Source: Butyrivibrio sp. AE2015
GTDB lineage: Bacteria; Bacillota; Clostridia; Lachnospirales; Lachnospiraceae
Direction of reading: 5' to 3'
Length of the DNA stretch: 64,000 nt
NCBI RefSeq assembly: GCF_000420825.1
Contig: NZ_ATVR01000009.1
Span: 1-64,000, forward strand
Under the pieces are notes generated by a model. The model was not told the origin of the DNA. It saw only the letters and a list, made by a program, of their open reading frames with translations, and made no database searches. Shown piece by piece: positions 9,261-17,990 of this stretch. Both the position numbers and the translations under genes were made by a program. Each line of letters opens with the position of its first letter. Within the stretch, counting starts at the first letter, position 1.

Positions 9261-10529
9261 ATGAAAACACTAGCTATTATTCTTTTTATTCTCATGTATG
9301 TTCTTTTAATAATATTTAAAAAGCATCGTGCGAAGATTGCAATTGCAACTGCAATTATCTTTGTAGTAACAGGAATTCTTCCTTATACTCAGGTATTTGC
9401 TGCGATTGACTGGAACATTCTTCTTATGCTATTTGGTACTATGGTAATCGTTGATTATTTCATAGAGTCCAAAATGCCTAATCTTATTGCAGATAAACTT
9501 CTTGATCTTGCCCCTAATGTAATGTGGGTAACAATCCTGATGTCTCTGTTTTCCGGTATCATATCTGCATTTATCGACAATGTGGCAACACTTCTGATGG
9601 TTGCTCCTGTTGGACTTGCTATTTGTAAGAAACTTAAGATTTCACCGGTTTCAATGATCATCTGTATTGCGGTTTCATCAAACCTTCAGGGAGCTGCAAC
9701 ACTTGTAGGTGATACAACATCTATCATGCTTGCAGGCGCTGCTAAGATGGACTTCAATGACTTCTTCTGGATGCAGGGAAAACCTGGTATTTTCTTTGCA
9801 GTTGAGCTTGGCGCTCTTGCAACTGTACCTATCATGATGATTCTTTTCCGCAAGGATAAAGAGCCTGTTCATTCAGACGAGCACACAGTAGTAACAGATT
9901 ATATCCCAACAATTACAATGCTTGGCCACGTTATTTTCCTTGTTATTGCTTCATTCTTCCCTAACAAGCCTGAGCTTACAAACGGTATCATTTGTATGGT
10001 ATGGGGAATCATCAACATTGTTTGGGAGATCATTGTTTCAAAGGGAACAGACAGTATGTGGCATTCTCTTAAGGCTATCGACTATGACACAATGCTTCTT
10101 CTTGCAGGTCTTTTCTGTGTAATCGCTGGTATTACAAATGTAGGCCTTATCGATGATCTGGCTCACATCATTGCCGGTGCAGGAAAGGATAACGTATTCC
10201 TTTTGTATACTCTTATAGTATTTGGATCTGTAGCGATATCTGCATTTATTGATAACATCCCATATGTAGCAACAATGCTTCCGGTACTTGCTAGCCTTGC
10301 CGGAGTAATGGCAGTTAACCCGCTTCTTTTATACTTTGGACTTCTTATCGGTGCTACACTCGGCGGAAACCTTACTCCAATCGGTGCTTCTGCAAATATC
10401 GCAGGTGTTGGTATGCTCCGTAAAGAGGGCTATGAAGTTTCTTTTGGTGACTTCATGAGAATCGGTGTACCATTCACACTTACAGCAGTAGTTGTCGGAT
10501 ATCTGTTCATCTGGATCGTATACGCATAA
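9261..10529 (+). CDS. ArsB/NhaD/SLC13-superfamily permease, probable Mn2+-controlled ion exporter
   Basis: 422 residues with about 11 hydrophobic segments. Two similar halves carry the re-entrant motifs SAFIDNVATLLMVAPVG (about 105-121) and SAFIDNIPYVATMLPVL (about 322-338), and two matching short motifs NLQGAATLVGDTTSIML and GATLGGNLTPIGASANI. These are typical of the ion transporter superfamily that includes ArsB, NhaD and SLC13. Substrate cannot be told from sequence alone. The Mn2+ riboswitch upstream makes export of Mn2+ or a response to Mn2+ excess the best inference. Start supported by GAAGGGAG 7 bases upstream. Confidence 0.88.
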   Translation: MKTLAIILFILMYVLLIIFKKHRAKIAIATAIIFVVTGILPYTQVFAAIDWNILLMLFGTMVIVDYFIESKMPNLIADKLLDLAPNVMWVTILMSLFSGIISAFIDNVATLLMVAPVGLAICKKLKISPVSMIICIAVSSNLQGAATLVGDTTSIMLAGAAKMDFNDFFWMQGKPGIFFAVELGALATVPIMMILFRKDKEPVHSDEHTVVTDYIPTITMLGHVIFLVIASFFPNKPELTNGIICMVWGIINIVWEIIVSKGTDSMWHSLKAIDYDTMLLLAGLFCVIAGITNVGLIDDLAHIIAGAGKDNVFLLYTLIVFGSVAISAFIDNIPYVATMLPVLASLAGVMAVNPLLLYFGLLIGATLGGNLTPIGASANIAGVGMLRKEGYEVSFGDFMRIGVPFTLTAVVVGYLFIWIVYA

Positions 10530-10601
10530 ACAATAAAGACACAGAAATAATACGCCTTGTTTTCTTTCATGATTATTTATGAGAGAAAACAAGGCTTTTT
10601 T
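10530..10601. repeat. Palindromic repeat, terminator-like, partial copy of the element at 56072-56258
   Basis: GCCTTGTTTTCT (10554-10565) pairs with AGAAAACAAGGC (10584-10595) and is followed by TTTTTT, so it also works as the permease terminator. Read on the minus strand, about 70 bases (including the flank with TGTGTCTTT and CGTATTATTT) match the inner part of the element at 56072-56258. Confidence 0.8.
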
Positions 10602-10637
10602 ATGACAATATAATCAATATGTTAGCAAGTAATTGTC

Positions 10638-10680
10638 TTGTGTTTTGCATGTGTTATCATTTATAATGTAAGCACTTACA
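10638..10680 (+). promoter_or_regulatory. GH105 promoter with cre-like operator
   Basis: TTGTGT (10638-10643), 18-base spacer, TATAAT (10662-10667). The sequence TGTAAGCACTTACA (10667-10680) directly follows and overlaps the expected transcription start. It differs from an ideal CcpA/LacI-family site (TGTAAGCGCTTACA) by one central base, so catabolite repression or a LacI-type regulator is likely. Confidence 0.6.
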
Positions 10681-10710
10681 TATTGAGTTTATAAAGAAAT
10701 GGAGATTCTT

Positions 10711-11853
10711 ATGACAAGAGAAGAAACCTTTAAGATGCTCAATGAATATGTGGATTATCTTCTTGAGAAATCCGATGCTGAGCACCCATATTGGAACATT
10801 GAAAATGTCCTTAGTGGAAAGCCAAATAAGTGGAACTACATTGATGGATGTATGATCACAGCTGTTTTATCACTTTACGAGCAGACTTCAAACAAGAAAT
10901 ACCTTGATTTTGCTGATAAATTTGTTGGCTGGTTCGTGCAGGAAGATGGTCAGATCAAGACTTACAGCACAGAAGAGTATAATCTTGATAATATCAACCC
11001 ATCCAAGAATCTCTTTAAACTATACGAGCTTACAGGCAAGGAAAAATATAGAAAAGCCATGGATACTGTAAGAGCGCAGCTTGATACAATGCCAAGGACC
11101 AAAGCAGGAAACTTCTGGCACAAAAATATCTATCCTTATCAGGTATGGCTTGATGGAATGTATATGGCACAGCCTTTCTACATGGAGTATGAGAAACGTT
11201 TTAACAAAATGCAGGGCTGCCTTGATTCTTTCAAGCAGTTTAAAAATGTTGAAGCACTTATGAAGGATGAAAAGACAGGACTCTATTATCATGGATATGA
11301 TGAGAGTAGAGAAATGTACTGGGCTGATAAGGAAACAGGATGCAGTCCTAACTTCTGGCTTCGTGCTCTTGGATGGTTCACGGTAGCTTTAGTTGATACA
11401 GCAGAAGCAATAGATGAGTCTATGTACTACGAGAAGCGTTACCTTCAGACAATGCTCAAGAACCTGGCTGACAGCCTTGTTCCTTTCCAGGATGAAAGCG
11501 GAATGTTCTATCAGGTTGTAGATAAGGTAGACGATGAGAGAAATTATCTTGAGACTTCAGGAACAGCACTTATTGCCTATGGACTTTTGAAGGGCGTGAG
11601 ACTTGGATATTTGCCTGAACGTTTCAAAGATGTTGCTATCAAGGCTTTTGATGGAATTGTTAACAAGTATCTTTCTCGTAACGAAGATGGTTCACCAAGA
11701 CTTGGCGGAATCTGTCTTGTAGCAGGACTTGGCGGAGCACAGCACAGAGATGGCTCACTTGAGTATTATTTCTCAGAGCCTGTTGTTGAAAATGAAGCAA
11801 AAGGTGTGGCACCACTCATTCTTGCATACACAGAGCTGCTTCGTTTGAACTAA
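10711..11853 (+). CDS. Unsaturated rhamnogalacturonyl hydrolase (GH105, YteR/YesR type)
   Basis: 380 residues. It removes the unsaturated galacturonyl residue left at the non-reducing end by pectate or rhamnogalacturonan lyases. GH105 features: the (alpha/alpha)6 barrel pattern, WNYIDGCMI with the catalytic-type Asp (about 49), YPYQVWLDGMYMAQPF (about 147-162), FWLRALGWFTVALVD (about 216-230), and a C-terminal SGTALIAYGLLKG. There is no signal peptide, so it is cytoplasmic, like the GH28 upstream. The ATG at 10711 is chosen because GGAG lies 7 bases before it; the in-frame ATG at 10699 has no such site. Confidence 0.93.
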   Translation: MTREETFKMLNEYVDYLLEKSDAEHPYWNIENVLSGKPNKWNYIDGCMITAVLSLYEQTSNKKYLDFADKFVGWFVQEDGQIKTYSTEEYNLDNINPSKNLFKLYELTGKEKYRKAMDTVRAQLDTMPRTKAGNFWHKNIYPYQVWLDGMYMAQPFYMEYEKRFNKMQGCLDSFKQFKNVEALMKDEKTGLYYHGYDESREMYWADKETGCSPNFWLRALGWFTVALVDTAEAIDESMYYEKRYLQTMLKNLADSLVPFQDESGMFYQVVDKVDDERNYLETSGTALIAYGLLKGVRLGYLPERFKDVAIKAFDGIVNKYLSRNEDGSPRLGGICLVAGLGGAQHRDGSLEYYFSEPVVENEAKGVAPLILAYTELLRLN

Positions 11854-11880
11854 TCTAATACATCAATTTGTTTATATGCG

Positions 11881-11911
11881 GCACACCCTTATGGGTGTGC
11901 TGTTTTTTTAG
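11881..11911 (+). terminator. Terminator after GH105
   Basis: GCACACCC ATA-type loop GGGTGTGC, then TGTTTTTTT, 28 bases after the GH105 stop. Confidence 0.9.
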
Positions 11912-11938
11912 TATGATCTGGAATTTCTAAACGGAAGG

Positions 11939-11962
11939 ATGTCACTTGTGACATTCTTTTTT
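11939..11962 (+). repeat. Perfect inverted repeat ATGTCAC-TT-GTGACAT
   Basis: Two 7-base arms separated by two bases, followed by a T-rich stretch (TCTTTTTT). It may be a second weak terminator or an operator for the downstream aminopeptidase gene, which starts 78 bases further on. Confidence 0.5.
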
Positions 11963-12031
11963 CTATATCAAATTTATAATTGTGTGGTATACTGTTCTGA
12001 TGAAATTATTATGAATTGAGAGGTATTTGAA

Positions 12032-13300
12032 ATGGCAGATATTACAAATAAAATGCTTGATTTTATAGACGCTTCACCGACTTGTTTTCATGTTGTTGAT
12101 AACCTGAAAAAAGAGCTTGTAAAAAACGGTTATGTAGAGCTTTCTGAGAAGGAAGAGTGGAAGCTTAAGGCAAAGGGAAAATACTTTGTTACAAGAAATG
12201 ATTCTTCTATTATTTCATTCAGAATTCCTAAGAAGGATTTCAAGGGCTTTTATATGGTCGCAAGCCACAGTGATTCTCCTTCCTTTAAGATCAAAGAGAA
12301 TCCTGAGATGGAAGCAGCAGGAGCATACGTTAAGCTCAACGTTGAAAGATACGGTGGAATGCTCTGTGCACCATGGTTTGACAGACCACTTTCTGTTGCA
12401 GGAAGAGTGTTTGTAAAGGGTAAAAAAGGAATTGAGAGCAGGCTCGTTAATGTTGACAGAGACCTTGTTATGCTTCCTTCACTTGCTATCCACATGAACC
12501 GTGAGGCTAATGATGGTTACAAGTACAATGCGCAGACAGATATGCTTCCAATCTTTGGAGATGAAGCATCAAAGGACAACTTTTTTGATGTTATTGCAAA
12601 GAGCGCAGGAGTAAAGAAAGACGACATCTTAAGCCATGATCTTTTCCTGTACAACAGAGTTAAATGGACAACCTGGGGAGCAAACAACGAGTACATTTCA
12701 TGCTCAAGACTTGATGACCAGGAATGTGTTTACAGCTCTTTTGACGGATTCCTTAAGGGAAAAGAAAAAGAGAATGTGCCGGTTCACTGCGTATTTGACA
12801 ACGAGGAAGTTGGAAGCGGGACCAAGCAGGGCGCAGCTTCAACATTCTTAAAGGCTACACTTGTAAGGATCAATGAGTGCCTTGGAAGAACTACAGAGCA
12901 GTACTACACAGCACTTGCAAACAGCTTTATGGTCTCTGCTGATAACGCACATGCAGTTCATCCTAATCATATTGAGAAGGCTGATCCTGTGAACAGACCT
13001 GTAATGAACAAGGGTATTGTTATCAAATATAATGCTAACCAGAAATATACTACAGATGCTTTCTCTGCTGCATTCTTCAAGAATGTCTGCGAAAAAGCAA
13101 AGGTTCCTTATCAGACATTTACTAATCGTTCTGATACAGTTGGAGGCTCAACACTGGGTAATATTTCTACAACTCAGGTTGCAGTAGATACAGTAGATAT
13201 CGGACTTGCACAGCTTGCTATGCACTCACCTTATGAGTCAGCAGGTGCCAAGGATCCTGAGTACCTTGCAAAGGCATCAAAAGAATTTTATTCATTATGA
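12032..13300 (+). CDS. apeB: M18 family aminopeptidase
   Basis: 422 residues. A dinuclear zinc aminopeptidase that trims N-terminal residues, often acidic, from peptides in the cytoplasm. Typical M18 motifs are visible: ASHSDSPSFKIK (zinc His and Asp), VFDNEEVGSGTKQGA (catalytic Glu pair), SADNAHAVHPN and SDTVGGSTLG. The length fits bacterial M18 enzymes. GAGAGG lies 9 bases before the ATG. The SseB-like gene starts 25 bases downstream with its own ribosome binding site, so the two are probably in one transcript. Confidence 0.95.
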   Translation: MADITNKMLDFIDASPTCFHVVDNLKKELVKNGYVELSEKEEWKLKAKGKYFVTRNDSSIISFRIPKKDFKGFYMVASHSDSPSFKIKENPEMEAAGAYVKLNVERYGGMLCAPWFDRPLSVAGRVFVKGKKGIESRLVNVDRDLVMLPSLAIHMNREANDGYKYNAQTDMLPIFGDEASKDNFFDVIAKSAGVKKDDILSHDLFLYNRVKWTTWGANNEYISCSRLDDQECVYSSFDGFLKGKEKENVPVHCVFDNEEVGSGTKQGAASTFLKATLVRINECLGRTTEQYYTALANSFMVSADNAHAVHPNHIEKADPVNRPVMNKGIVIKYNANQKYTTDAFSAAFFKNVCEKAKVPYQTFTNRSDTVGGSTLGNISTTQVAVDTVDIGLAQLAMHSPYESAGAKDPEYLAKASKEFYSL

Positions 13301-13325
13301 TAAAGCGTAGAGGAGATAGGTTTTA

Positions 13326-14657
13326 ATGGGATTATTTGATTTATTTGGTGGGAAAAAGAACGGGGCTGATGATGAAGCTTCCAAGGAACAGGAGCTTTTA
13401 TCCAGTAAGGAAAAAGAAATAGAGGCAGCCAGAAAAGCTCATGCTGAGCTGACATGGCCTACTATTCCAAGGCTCAACCCTGTGAATATAAAGGATGCTG
13501 AGACTCATGAGATGGAGGAAACAGTGTCTCCTGAGAGAAAGAGCGAGGTTGGACAGCTCATTTATGAGCCCGATATCTCAATTGATGCTCTGGTTGATCT
13601 TTCAGGGCAGGAATTGTTATTTCTTTTGACAGCTATGGAAGTCTTTAATAAGACAGCACCTTTACCTGATTTTGAAAAGAATCATAGAAAGGTTTACAAC
13701 GAGATTCTGGGAAGACTTCGTGATTCAAAAGAGCTGTATGTTCTTTATGATACATCTACAGGTTATCCTTTCATTGACCACGGATTTGCAAATGTTTATT
13801 TTGAGGAAGAACTTGCTGAAAAAGCAAGAAGCATGTTTGAAGGCCAGTACAGAAAGCTTGTTGTCAGAAAAGTAAAGGTAGAAAATGAAGAAGCGCCTGC
13901 AAGTGTAAGACGCGGATTCTTTGATTATCTCTACTACATTGGTATTGAGAATCTTATTGTGGATAATGGTGCTTACAGAGCAAGATTTAAGAGAAATGAG
14001 ATAGTTGTTTCTCCTATGGACTGGAACAGCGAGAAAAAGGACGCTTCACCTGTTAATCCAGAGCTCAATTTTGCTATGATCGACTTCCTTGAGGAACTTC
14101 GCTGGCCTGTACAATACGAGAAAAGAGCTGACGTATTAAAGGCAAAAGAAGTGAGAATGCTTTCACTCATCAGAAATGCTAATTACATCATTCCTATGCA
14201 GCATGAAGGCCCTGCAGAAGTCATGGAAGATGGCAGGATCAGGATGGGCAAGGACACTAAGCTCAAATTCCTTGTTATGAAGACCAAGGATGATAAGCAG
14301 TTCCTTCCTGTTTATACTGATGCCATTGAGTTTAGCAAAAAGCTCACTGGCACAGAATGGAATGCGGCAGTGTTCAAATATCAGGATATCCTTAAGTTTG
14401 TACAGGACAAGGAAGGAATAAGGATCAATCCAAACGGACAGGGCATTGTCCTTCCAAAAGACAGAATGATGGCCATCGAGATCGCGGCTCAGCAGGCAGC
14501 CATTATGAGAGGCAAGGCCGGTGTTAAGCCTCAGCAGTCGGGGCCTGCGGCTTCAATGAGCGAAGATGCAGCAGTTCAGGCAGCACTTAACCAGGCAATG
14601 GCCAAGATGAACGAAAAAAGAAATACAGAAGATTTTAAAGAGTCTGAAGAACAATAA
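13326..14657 (+). CDS. SseB-domain protein
   Basis: 443 residues. A low-complexity, charged N-terminus (GKKNGADDEASKEQELL) leads to a middle region without clear family, then the C-terminal segment KLKFLVMKTKDDKQFLPVYTD...FKYQDILKFV (about 315-370), which matches the N-terminal domain of SseB. The tail is Gln/Ala-rich. SseB-domain proteins are poorly understood; a role in stress or secretion has been suggested for some. No signal peptide or membrane helix. Its position between an aminopeptidase and CheX/CheY-like genes gives no firm hint. Confidence 0.75.
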   Translation: MGLFDLFGGKKNGADDEASKEQELLSSKEKEIEAARKAHAELTWPTIPRLNPVNIKDAETHEMEETVSPERKSEVGQLIYEPDISIDALVDLSGQELLFLLTAMEVFNKTAPLPDFEKNHRKVYNEILGRLRDSKELYVLYDTSTGYPFIDHGFANVYFEEELAEKARSMFEGQYRKLVVRKVKVENEEAPASVRRGFFDYLYYIGIENLIVDNGAYRARFKRNEIVVSPMDWNSEKKDASPVNPELNFAMIDFLEELRWPVQYEKRADVLKAKEVRMLSLIRNANYIIPMQHEGPAEVMEDGRIRMGKDTKLKFLVMKTKDDKQFLPVYTDAIEFSKKLTGTEWNAAVFKYQDILKFVQDKEGIRINPNGQGIVLPKDRMMAIEIAAQQAAIMRGKAGVKPQQSGPAASMSEDAAVQAALNQAMAKMNEKRNTEDFKESEEQ

Positions 14658-14670
14658 TAAGCTTGTTAAT

Positions 14671-14727
14671 AAACGGATAATAGTCTACAATAGTAGTATA
14701 GTAGGCTATTGTCCGTTTCCTTTTTTA
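14671..14727 (+). terminator. Terminator after SseB-like gene
   Basis: AAACGGATAATAGTCTA pairs imperfectly with TAGTAGGCTATTGTCCGTTT, then CCTTTTTT. It ends just before the CheX-like ribosome binding site, so that gene probably uses read-through or a promoter hidden here. Confidence 0.8.
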
Positions 14728-14741
14728 TAAGGAGTGGTGTG

Positions 14742-15611
14742 ATGTTAGACAGACTTATGGGTGCTTTCATGGTTGAGAGAGGGTTGATGACAAAGAATCA
14801 GCTCGATCAGGTCATTAAGGCGCAGGAATCTAATAGAGCTAAACTTGGTGTGGTAGCGGTATCTGAAAAGCTGATGACAATTGCTCAGGCTGAGCAGGTC
14901 AATGCACTTCAGGCTTCTATGGATATGCGTTTCGGAGATATTGCCGTAGAAAAGGGATATCTTACTGATGCACAGGTTGAGCGTCTTCTAAAGCTTCAGG
15001 GAAATAGTTACATGGCATTTGTTCAGGCTGTGGTTGACCTTGGAATTCTCCCAATGGAGAAAATATCTGAAATTGAAAAAGAATATGAAACATACGTCGG
15101 CGCTACTGCCATAGATATGGTTGAGCTTAAGACGGGGAATATCGACAATATAATCCCGCTTTTTTTGCATACAGGAAATGAAAACTATAGAAACATTTTT
15201 GGCATGGCTGTTAAAGCTTTATACAGACTCGTGGATACCCATGTTTATGTGGGCAAAAGCTATACTGTCAATTCCGTGAGAGACGAAGTGATAGGCTATC
15301 AGCATTTTAAGGGAGACATTAGTGGAGTGGTGGCTATCTCCGGAAAATATGACAGTATAAAGAAAATGGCAATTGCCTATACCAAGGAAGAATTTATTGA
15401 AACCAGGGAAGATGCGCTGGATGCGATCTGTGAGCTGATCAACTGTATAAATGGTCTGTATGCTACAGAGGAGAGCAAAAAGGAGATTCAGCTTGAAATG
15501 AGTCCACCGGATTTTTCCGTGGCTTTTCAGGGAATAGATTATGAGGGTATTATCGTGCTGCCGGTTTATATAAGCGGTGGCGAGATAAAGTTAATAGTTC
15601 GTTTAGTTTAA
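14742..15611 (+). CDS. CheX-like chemotaxis phosphatase-domain protein
   Basis: 289 residues. The N-terminal half (1-120) has paired helical motifs (VERGLMTKNQLDQVIKAQ, VEKGYLTDAQVERLLKLQ) like the small domains of type II secretion GspE N-terminal regions. The C-terminal half (about 150-289) has the CheX/CheC fold: YVGKSYTVNSV, GDISGVVAISG and a DALDAICELINCINGLYA helix corresponding to the ExxN phosphatase motif (Glu, Asn). Such proteins dephosphorylate CheY. Directly downstream (25 bases) is a CheY-like receiver, its likely partner. ATG at 14742 chosen because AAGGAG lies 8 bases upstream. Confidence 0.8.
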   Translation: MLDRLMGAFMVERGLMTKNQLDQVIKAQESNRAKLGVVAVSEKLMTIAQAEQVNALQASMDMRFGDIAVEKGYLTDAQVERLLKLQGNSYMAFVQAVVDLGILPMEKISEIEKEYETYVGATAIDMVELKTGNIDNIIPLFLHTGNENYRNIFGMAVKALYRLVDTHVYVGKSYTVNSVRDEVIGYQHFKGDISGVVAISGKYDSIKKMAIAYTKEEFIETREDALDAICELINCINGLYATEESKKEIQLEMSPPDFSVAFQGIDYEGIIVLPVYISGGEIKLIVRLV

Positions 15612-15635
15612 GCATAGACTTTGGAGGCGAATTAA

Positions 15636-15989
15636 ATGAAAAGTGTTTTGATAGTAGATGACTCAAGAACTTCCAGAAGATTTTTATCGGATATACTTGA
15701 AAGAGCAGGATACAAAATAGTTGGAGAAGCTGTTAACGGTCAGGAAGGCTTTGATCAGTATGTAAAGCTTCGCCCGGATATTGTGACAATGGATATAACA
15801 ATGCCTGTTATGGACGGCATTGATGCCCTTAAACTTATCAAAAGAAATAATCCTGATGCGAAGGTTGTAATGATAACTGCAGCGGGGCAAAAAGAAAAAA
15901 TGATGGAAGCACTGAAAATAGGCGCAGTTGAGTTTGTTTCCAAACCTTTTATTGAAGAAGCTGTTTTGGATGCACTTAAACGCTGCTGA
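15636..15989 (+). CDS. CheY-like single-domain response regulator
   Basis: 117 residues, receiver domain only. The acidic pocket is DDSR near the start, the phospho-acceptor Asp in IVTMDITMP (near 53), the Thr/Ser in MITAAG and the Lys in FVSKPF (near 105). No output domain, so it works by protein contact, such as on the flagellar switch or on the CheX-like protein encoded just upstream. GGAGG precedes the ATG. Confidence 0.93.
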   Translation: MKSVLIVDDSRTSRRFLSDILERAGYKIVGEAVNGQEGFDQYVKLRPDIVTMDITMPVMDGIDALKLIKRNNPDAKVVMITAAGQKEKMMEALKIGAVEFVSKPFIEEAVLDALKRC

Positions 15990-16005
15990 TACTTTGAGTC
16001 TATAG

Positions 16006-16046
16006 AGCATATAAAAGCGCTGAAATGCGTTTTTATATGCTTTTTT
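16006..16046 (+). terminator. Terminator after CheY-like gene
   Basis: AGCATATAAAAGCGC pairs with GCGTTTTTATATGCT, then TTTTT. Confidence 0.9.
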
Positions 16047-16098
16047 CATGTGAGAATGTAATATATAATGTAACCATGTTTTTGAAAGGGTTTTGCTT

Positions 16099-16821
16099 AT
16101 GAACAGAAAAGTATTGATAACAGGTGCTTCAAGGGGAATTGGCAGAGAAATCGCTATTTCTTTTGCAAGTAAAAAAGATGAGCTGTTTCTGACCTGCATA
16201 AACAGCATAGATGAGCTTAAAAGCCTTGGGGATGAGCTCACAGAGAAGTACGGCGTCATCTGCCACGTATTTAAATGCGATGTGGGAAGCTATGAAGAGG
16301 TAAAAGAGCTCTTTTCACAGATAAAGGACATTGATATAGTGGTAAATAACGCCGGGGTTGCATGGATAGGTCTTTTGACAGACATGGAAAAAGAGGATTG
16401 GAAGAGACTTATGGAGACCAATCTGGATGGGTTGTTTAATACTTCCAAATTTGCTGTGCCCCTTATGGTTAAAAAACATTGTGGAAGGATCATCAATATC
16501 ACGTCGGTGTGGGGAAGTGTCGGTGCCTCATGCGAAGTGGCTTATTCTGCTTCGAAGGGCGGAGTGAATTCTTTTACCAAAGCCCTTGCAAAAGAGCTTG
16601 CGCCCAGTAATATTCAGGTTAATGCCATATCCTGCGGCGTGATCGATACAGATATGAACAGAAGGCATCTTACTAGTGAAGATCTGGAAGAACTTGAAAA
16701 TGAGATCCCCATGGGTAGAATGGGACAGGCCAGGGAAGTTGCAGAGCTTGTTTTAATGGTTTCTGAGGCGCCTTCTTATATGACAGGACAGATAATAACA
16801 ATTGATGGTGGATGGATTTAA
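16099..16821 (+). CDS. Short-chain dehydrogenase/reductase (FabG-like)
   Basis: 240 residues. NAD(P)-binding TGASRGIGREIA, NNAG at about 82, and the catalytic Ser...YSASK (Tyr near 150, Lys near 154) define a classical SDR. The C-terminal MTGQIITIDGGW is typical of 3-oxoacyl-ACP reductases and related sugar or steroid dehydrogenases. The role is not fixed by context: it stands alone, 80 bases before trxB and far from other fatty acid genes. ATG at 16099 chosen because GAAAGGG is placed 8 bases upstream; an earlier TTG at 16093 has no good spacing. Confidence 0.9.
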   Translation: MNRKVLITGASRGIGREIAISFASKKDELFLTCINSIDELKSLGDELTEKYGVICHVFKCDVGSYEEVKELFSQIKDIDIVVNNAGVAWIGLLTDMEKEDWKRLMETNLDGLFNTSKFAVPLMVKKHCGRIINITSVWGSVGASCEVAYSASKGGVNSFTKALAKELAPSNIQVNAISCGVIDTDMNRRHLTSEDLEELENEIPMGRMGQAREVAELVLMVSEAPSYMTGQIITIDGGWI

Positions 16822-16829
16822 AAAAGTAC

Positions 16830-16857
16830 TTTACAAAAAAGAAAAAGGTGTTACAAT
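16830..16857 (+). promoter_or_regulatory. trxB promoter
   Basis: TTTACA (16830-16835), 16-base spacer, TACAAT (16852-16857), about 45 bases before the trxB start codon. Confidence 0.5.
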
Positions 16858-16901
16858 TAAATTGTACACAATCAAATGTATTTATGAATAGGAGGTATTC
16901 T

Positions 16902-17840
16902 ATGTACGATTTAGTAATTATTGGTTCTGGCCCTGCTGGTTTATCTGCTGCAGTATATGCAAAAAGAGCAGGTTTAAATATGATCATTATAGAAAAGAAT
17001 CCGGTGAGCGGAGGACAGATCATAGACACATATGAAGTTGATAACTATCTTGGTGTTCCAGGGGTGAATGGTTTTGATCTTGGAATGAAGTTCAGAGAGC
17101 ACGCTGACAAGCTTGGTGCTGAGTTCGTTGATGGAACAGTTACAGGAATTGAATGCGTTGACAAGGGCTCAGATGATAAGGCTCCTATTTACAAGGTAAA
17201 GACTGATAACGGCGAGTATGAGACTCACACAGTTATCATTGCATCAGGAGCACATCACTCAAAGCTTGGTGTTCCGGGTGAAGACGAGTATATCGGAAAG
17301 GGCGTTTCATACTGCGCTACATGTGACGGAGCATTTTACCGTGACAAGGTTACAGCTGTTAACGGCGGCGGAGATGTAGCTGTAGAGGATGCTATTTTCC
17401 TTGCAAGATTTAGTAAAAAAGTATATCTCATCCACAGAAGAGATGAGCTCAGAGCAACTAAGATCCTTCAGGATGAGCTCTTTGGTCTCGATAATGTAGA
17501 AGTTATCTGGGACAGCGTTGTAAAAGAGATCAAGGGTGAGGACAAGGTTACTCACTTAAAGGTTGAGAATGTTAAGTCAAAAGAGATGAAAGATGTAGAT
17601 GTTGATGGTATTTTCATTGCCATAGGTATACATCCTTCAACAGATCTTTTCGCTGATATTGTTGAATGTGACGAAGGCGGCTACATTATCGCAGGTGAGG
17701 ATGGCAGAACTTCAGCACCCGGCATATTTGTAGCAGGTGACTCCAGGAAAAAGAGGCTTCGCCAGATAGTTACAGCCGTTGCAGATGGCGCAAATGCAGT
17801 AACCAGCGTACAGGATTTCCTTGTCGGAAAGGAAAAATAA
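16902..17840 (+). CDS. trxB: Thioredoxin reductase
   Basis: 312 residues. Flavoenzyme reducing thioredoxin with NADPH in the cytoplasm. FAD site IIGSGPAGLSAAVYA at the N-terminus; redox-active CATC followed by DGAFY (about 137); NADPH-domain GGGDVAVEDA and HRRDELRA, whose two Arg contact the NADPH phosphate; C-terminal GIFVAGD for FAD. I chose ATG at 16902, with GGAGG 6 bases before it; earlier in-frame starts lie inside the end of the SDR gene and have no binding site. Confidence 0.95.
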   Translation: MYDLVIIGSGPAGLSAAVYAKRAGLNMIIIEKNPVSGGQIIDTYEVDNYLGVPGVNGFDLGMKFREHADKLGAEFVDGTVTGIECVDKGSDDKAPIYKVKTDNGEYETHTVIIASGAHHSKLGVPGEDEYIGKGVSYCATCDGAFYRDKVTAVNGGGDVAVEDAIFLARFSKKVYLIHRRDELRATKILQDELFGLDNVEVIWDSVVKEIKGEDKVTHLKVENVKSKEMKDVDVDGIFIAIGIHPSTDLFADIVECDEGGYIIAGEDGRTSAPGIFVAGDSRKKRLRQIVTAVADGANAVTSVQDFLVGKEK

Positions 17841-17907
17841 GTACTGATGTGGGTGTTCCAAAAAGTCCACAAAAAGCAAGCGTTTAATGATTAAAAATTG
17901 ATAAAAT

Positions 17908-17936
17908 TTGACAAAAATGGATAAAGGGCGTATATT
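17908..17936 (+). promoter_or_regulatory. Promoter of the NlpC/P60 gene
   Basis: TTGACA (17908-17913), 17-base spacer, TATATT (17931-17936). The leader holds GTAACAATT twice (17959 and 17971) right before the ribosome binding site. Confidence 0.75.
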
Positions 17937-17990
17937 GTTAAAAGATGTGAATTTTTTTGTAACAATTTCTGTAACAATTGGAGGCCCATT

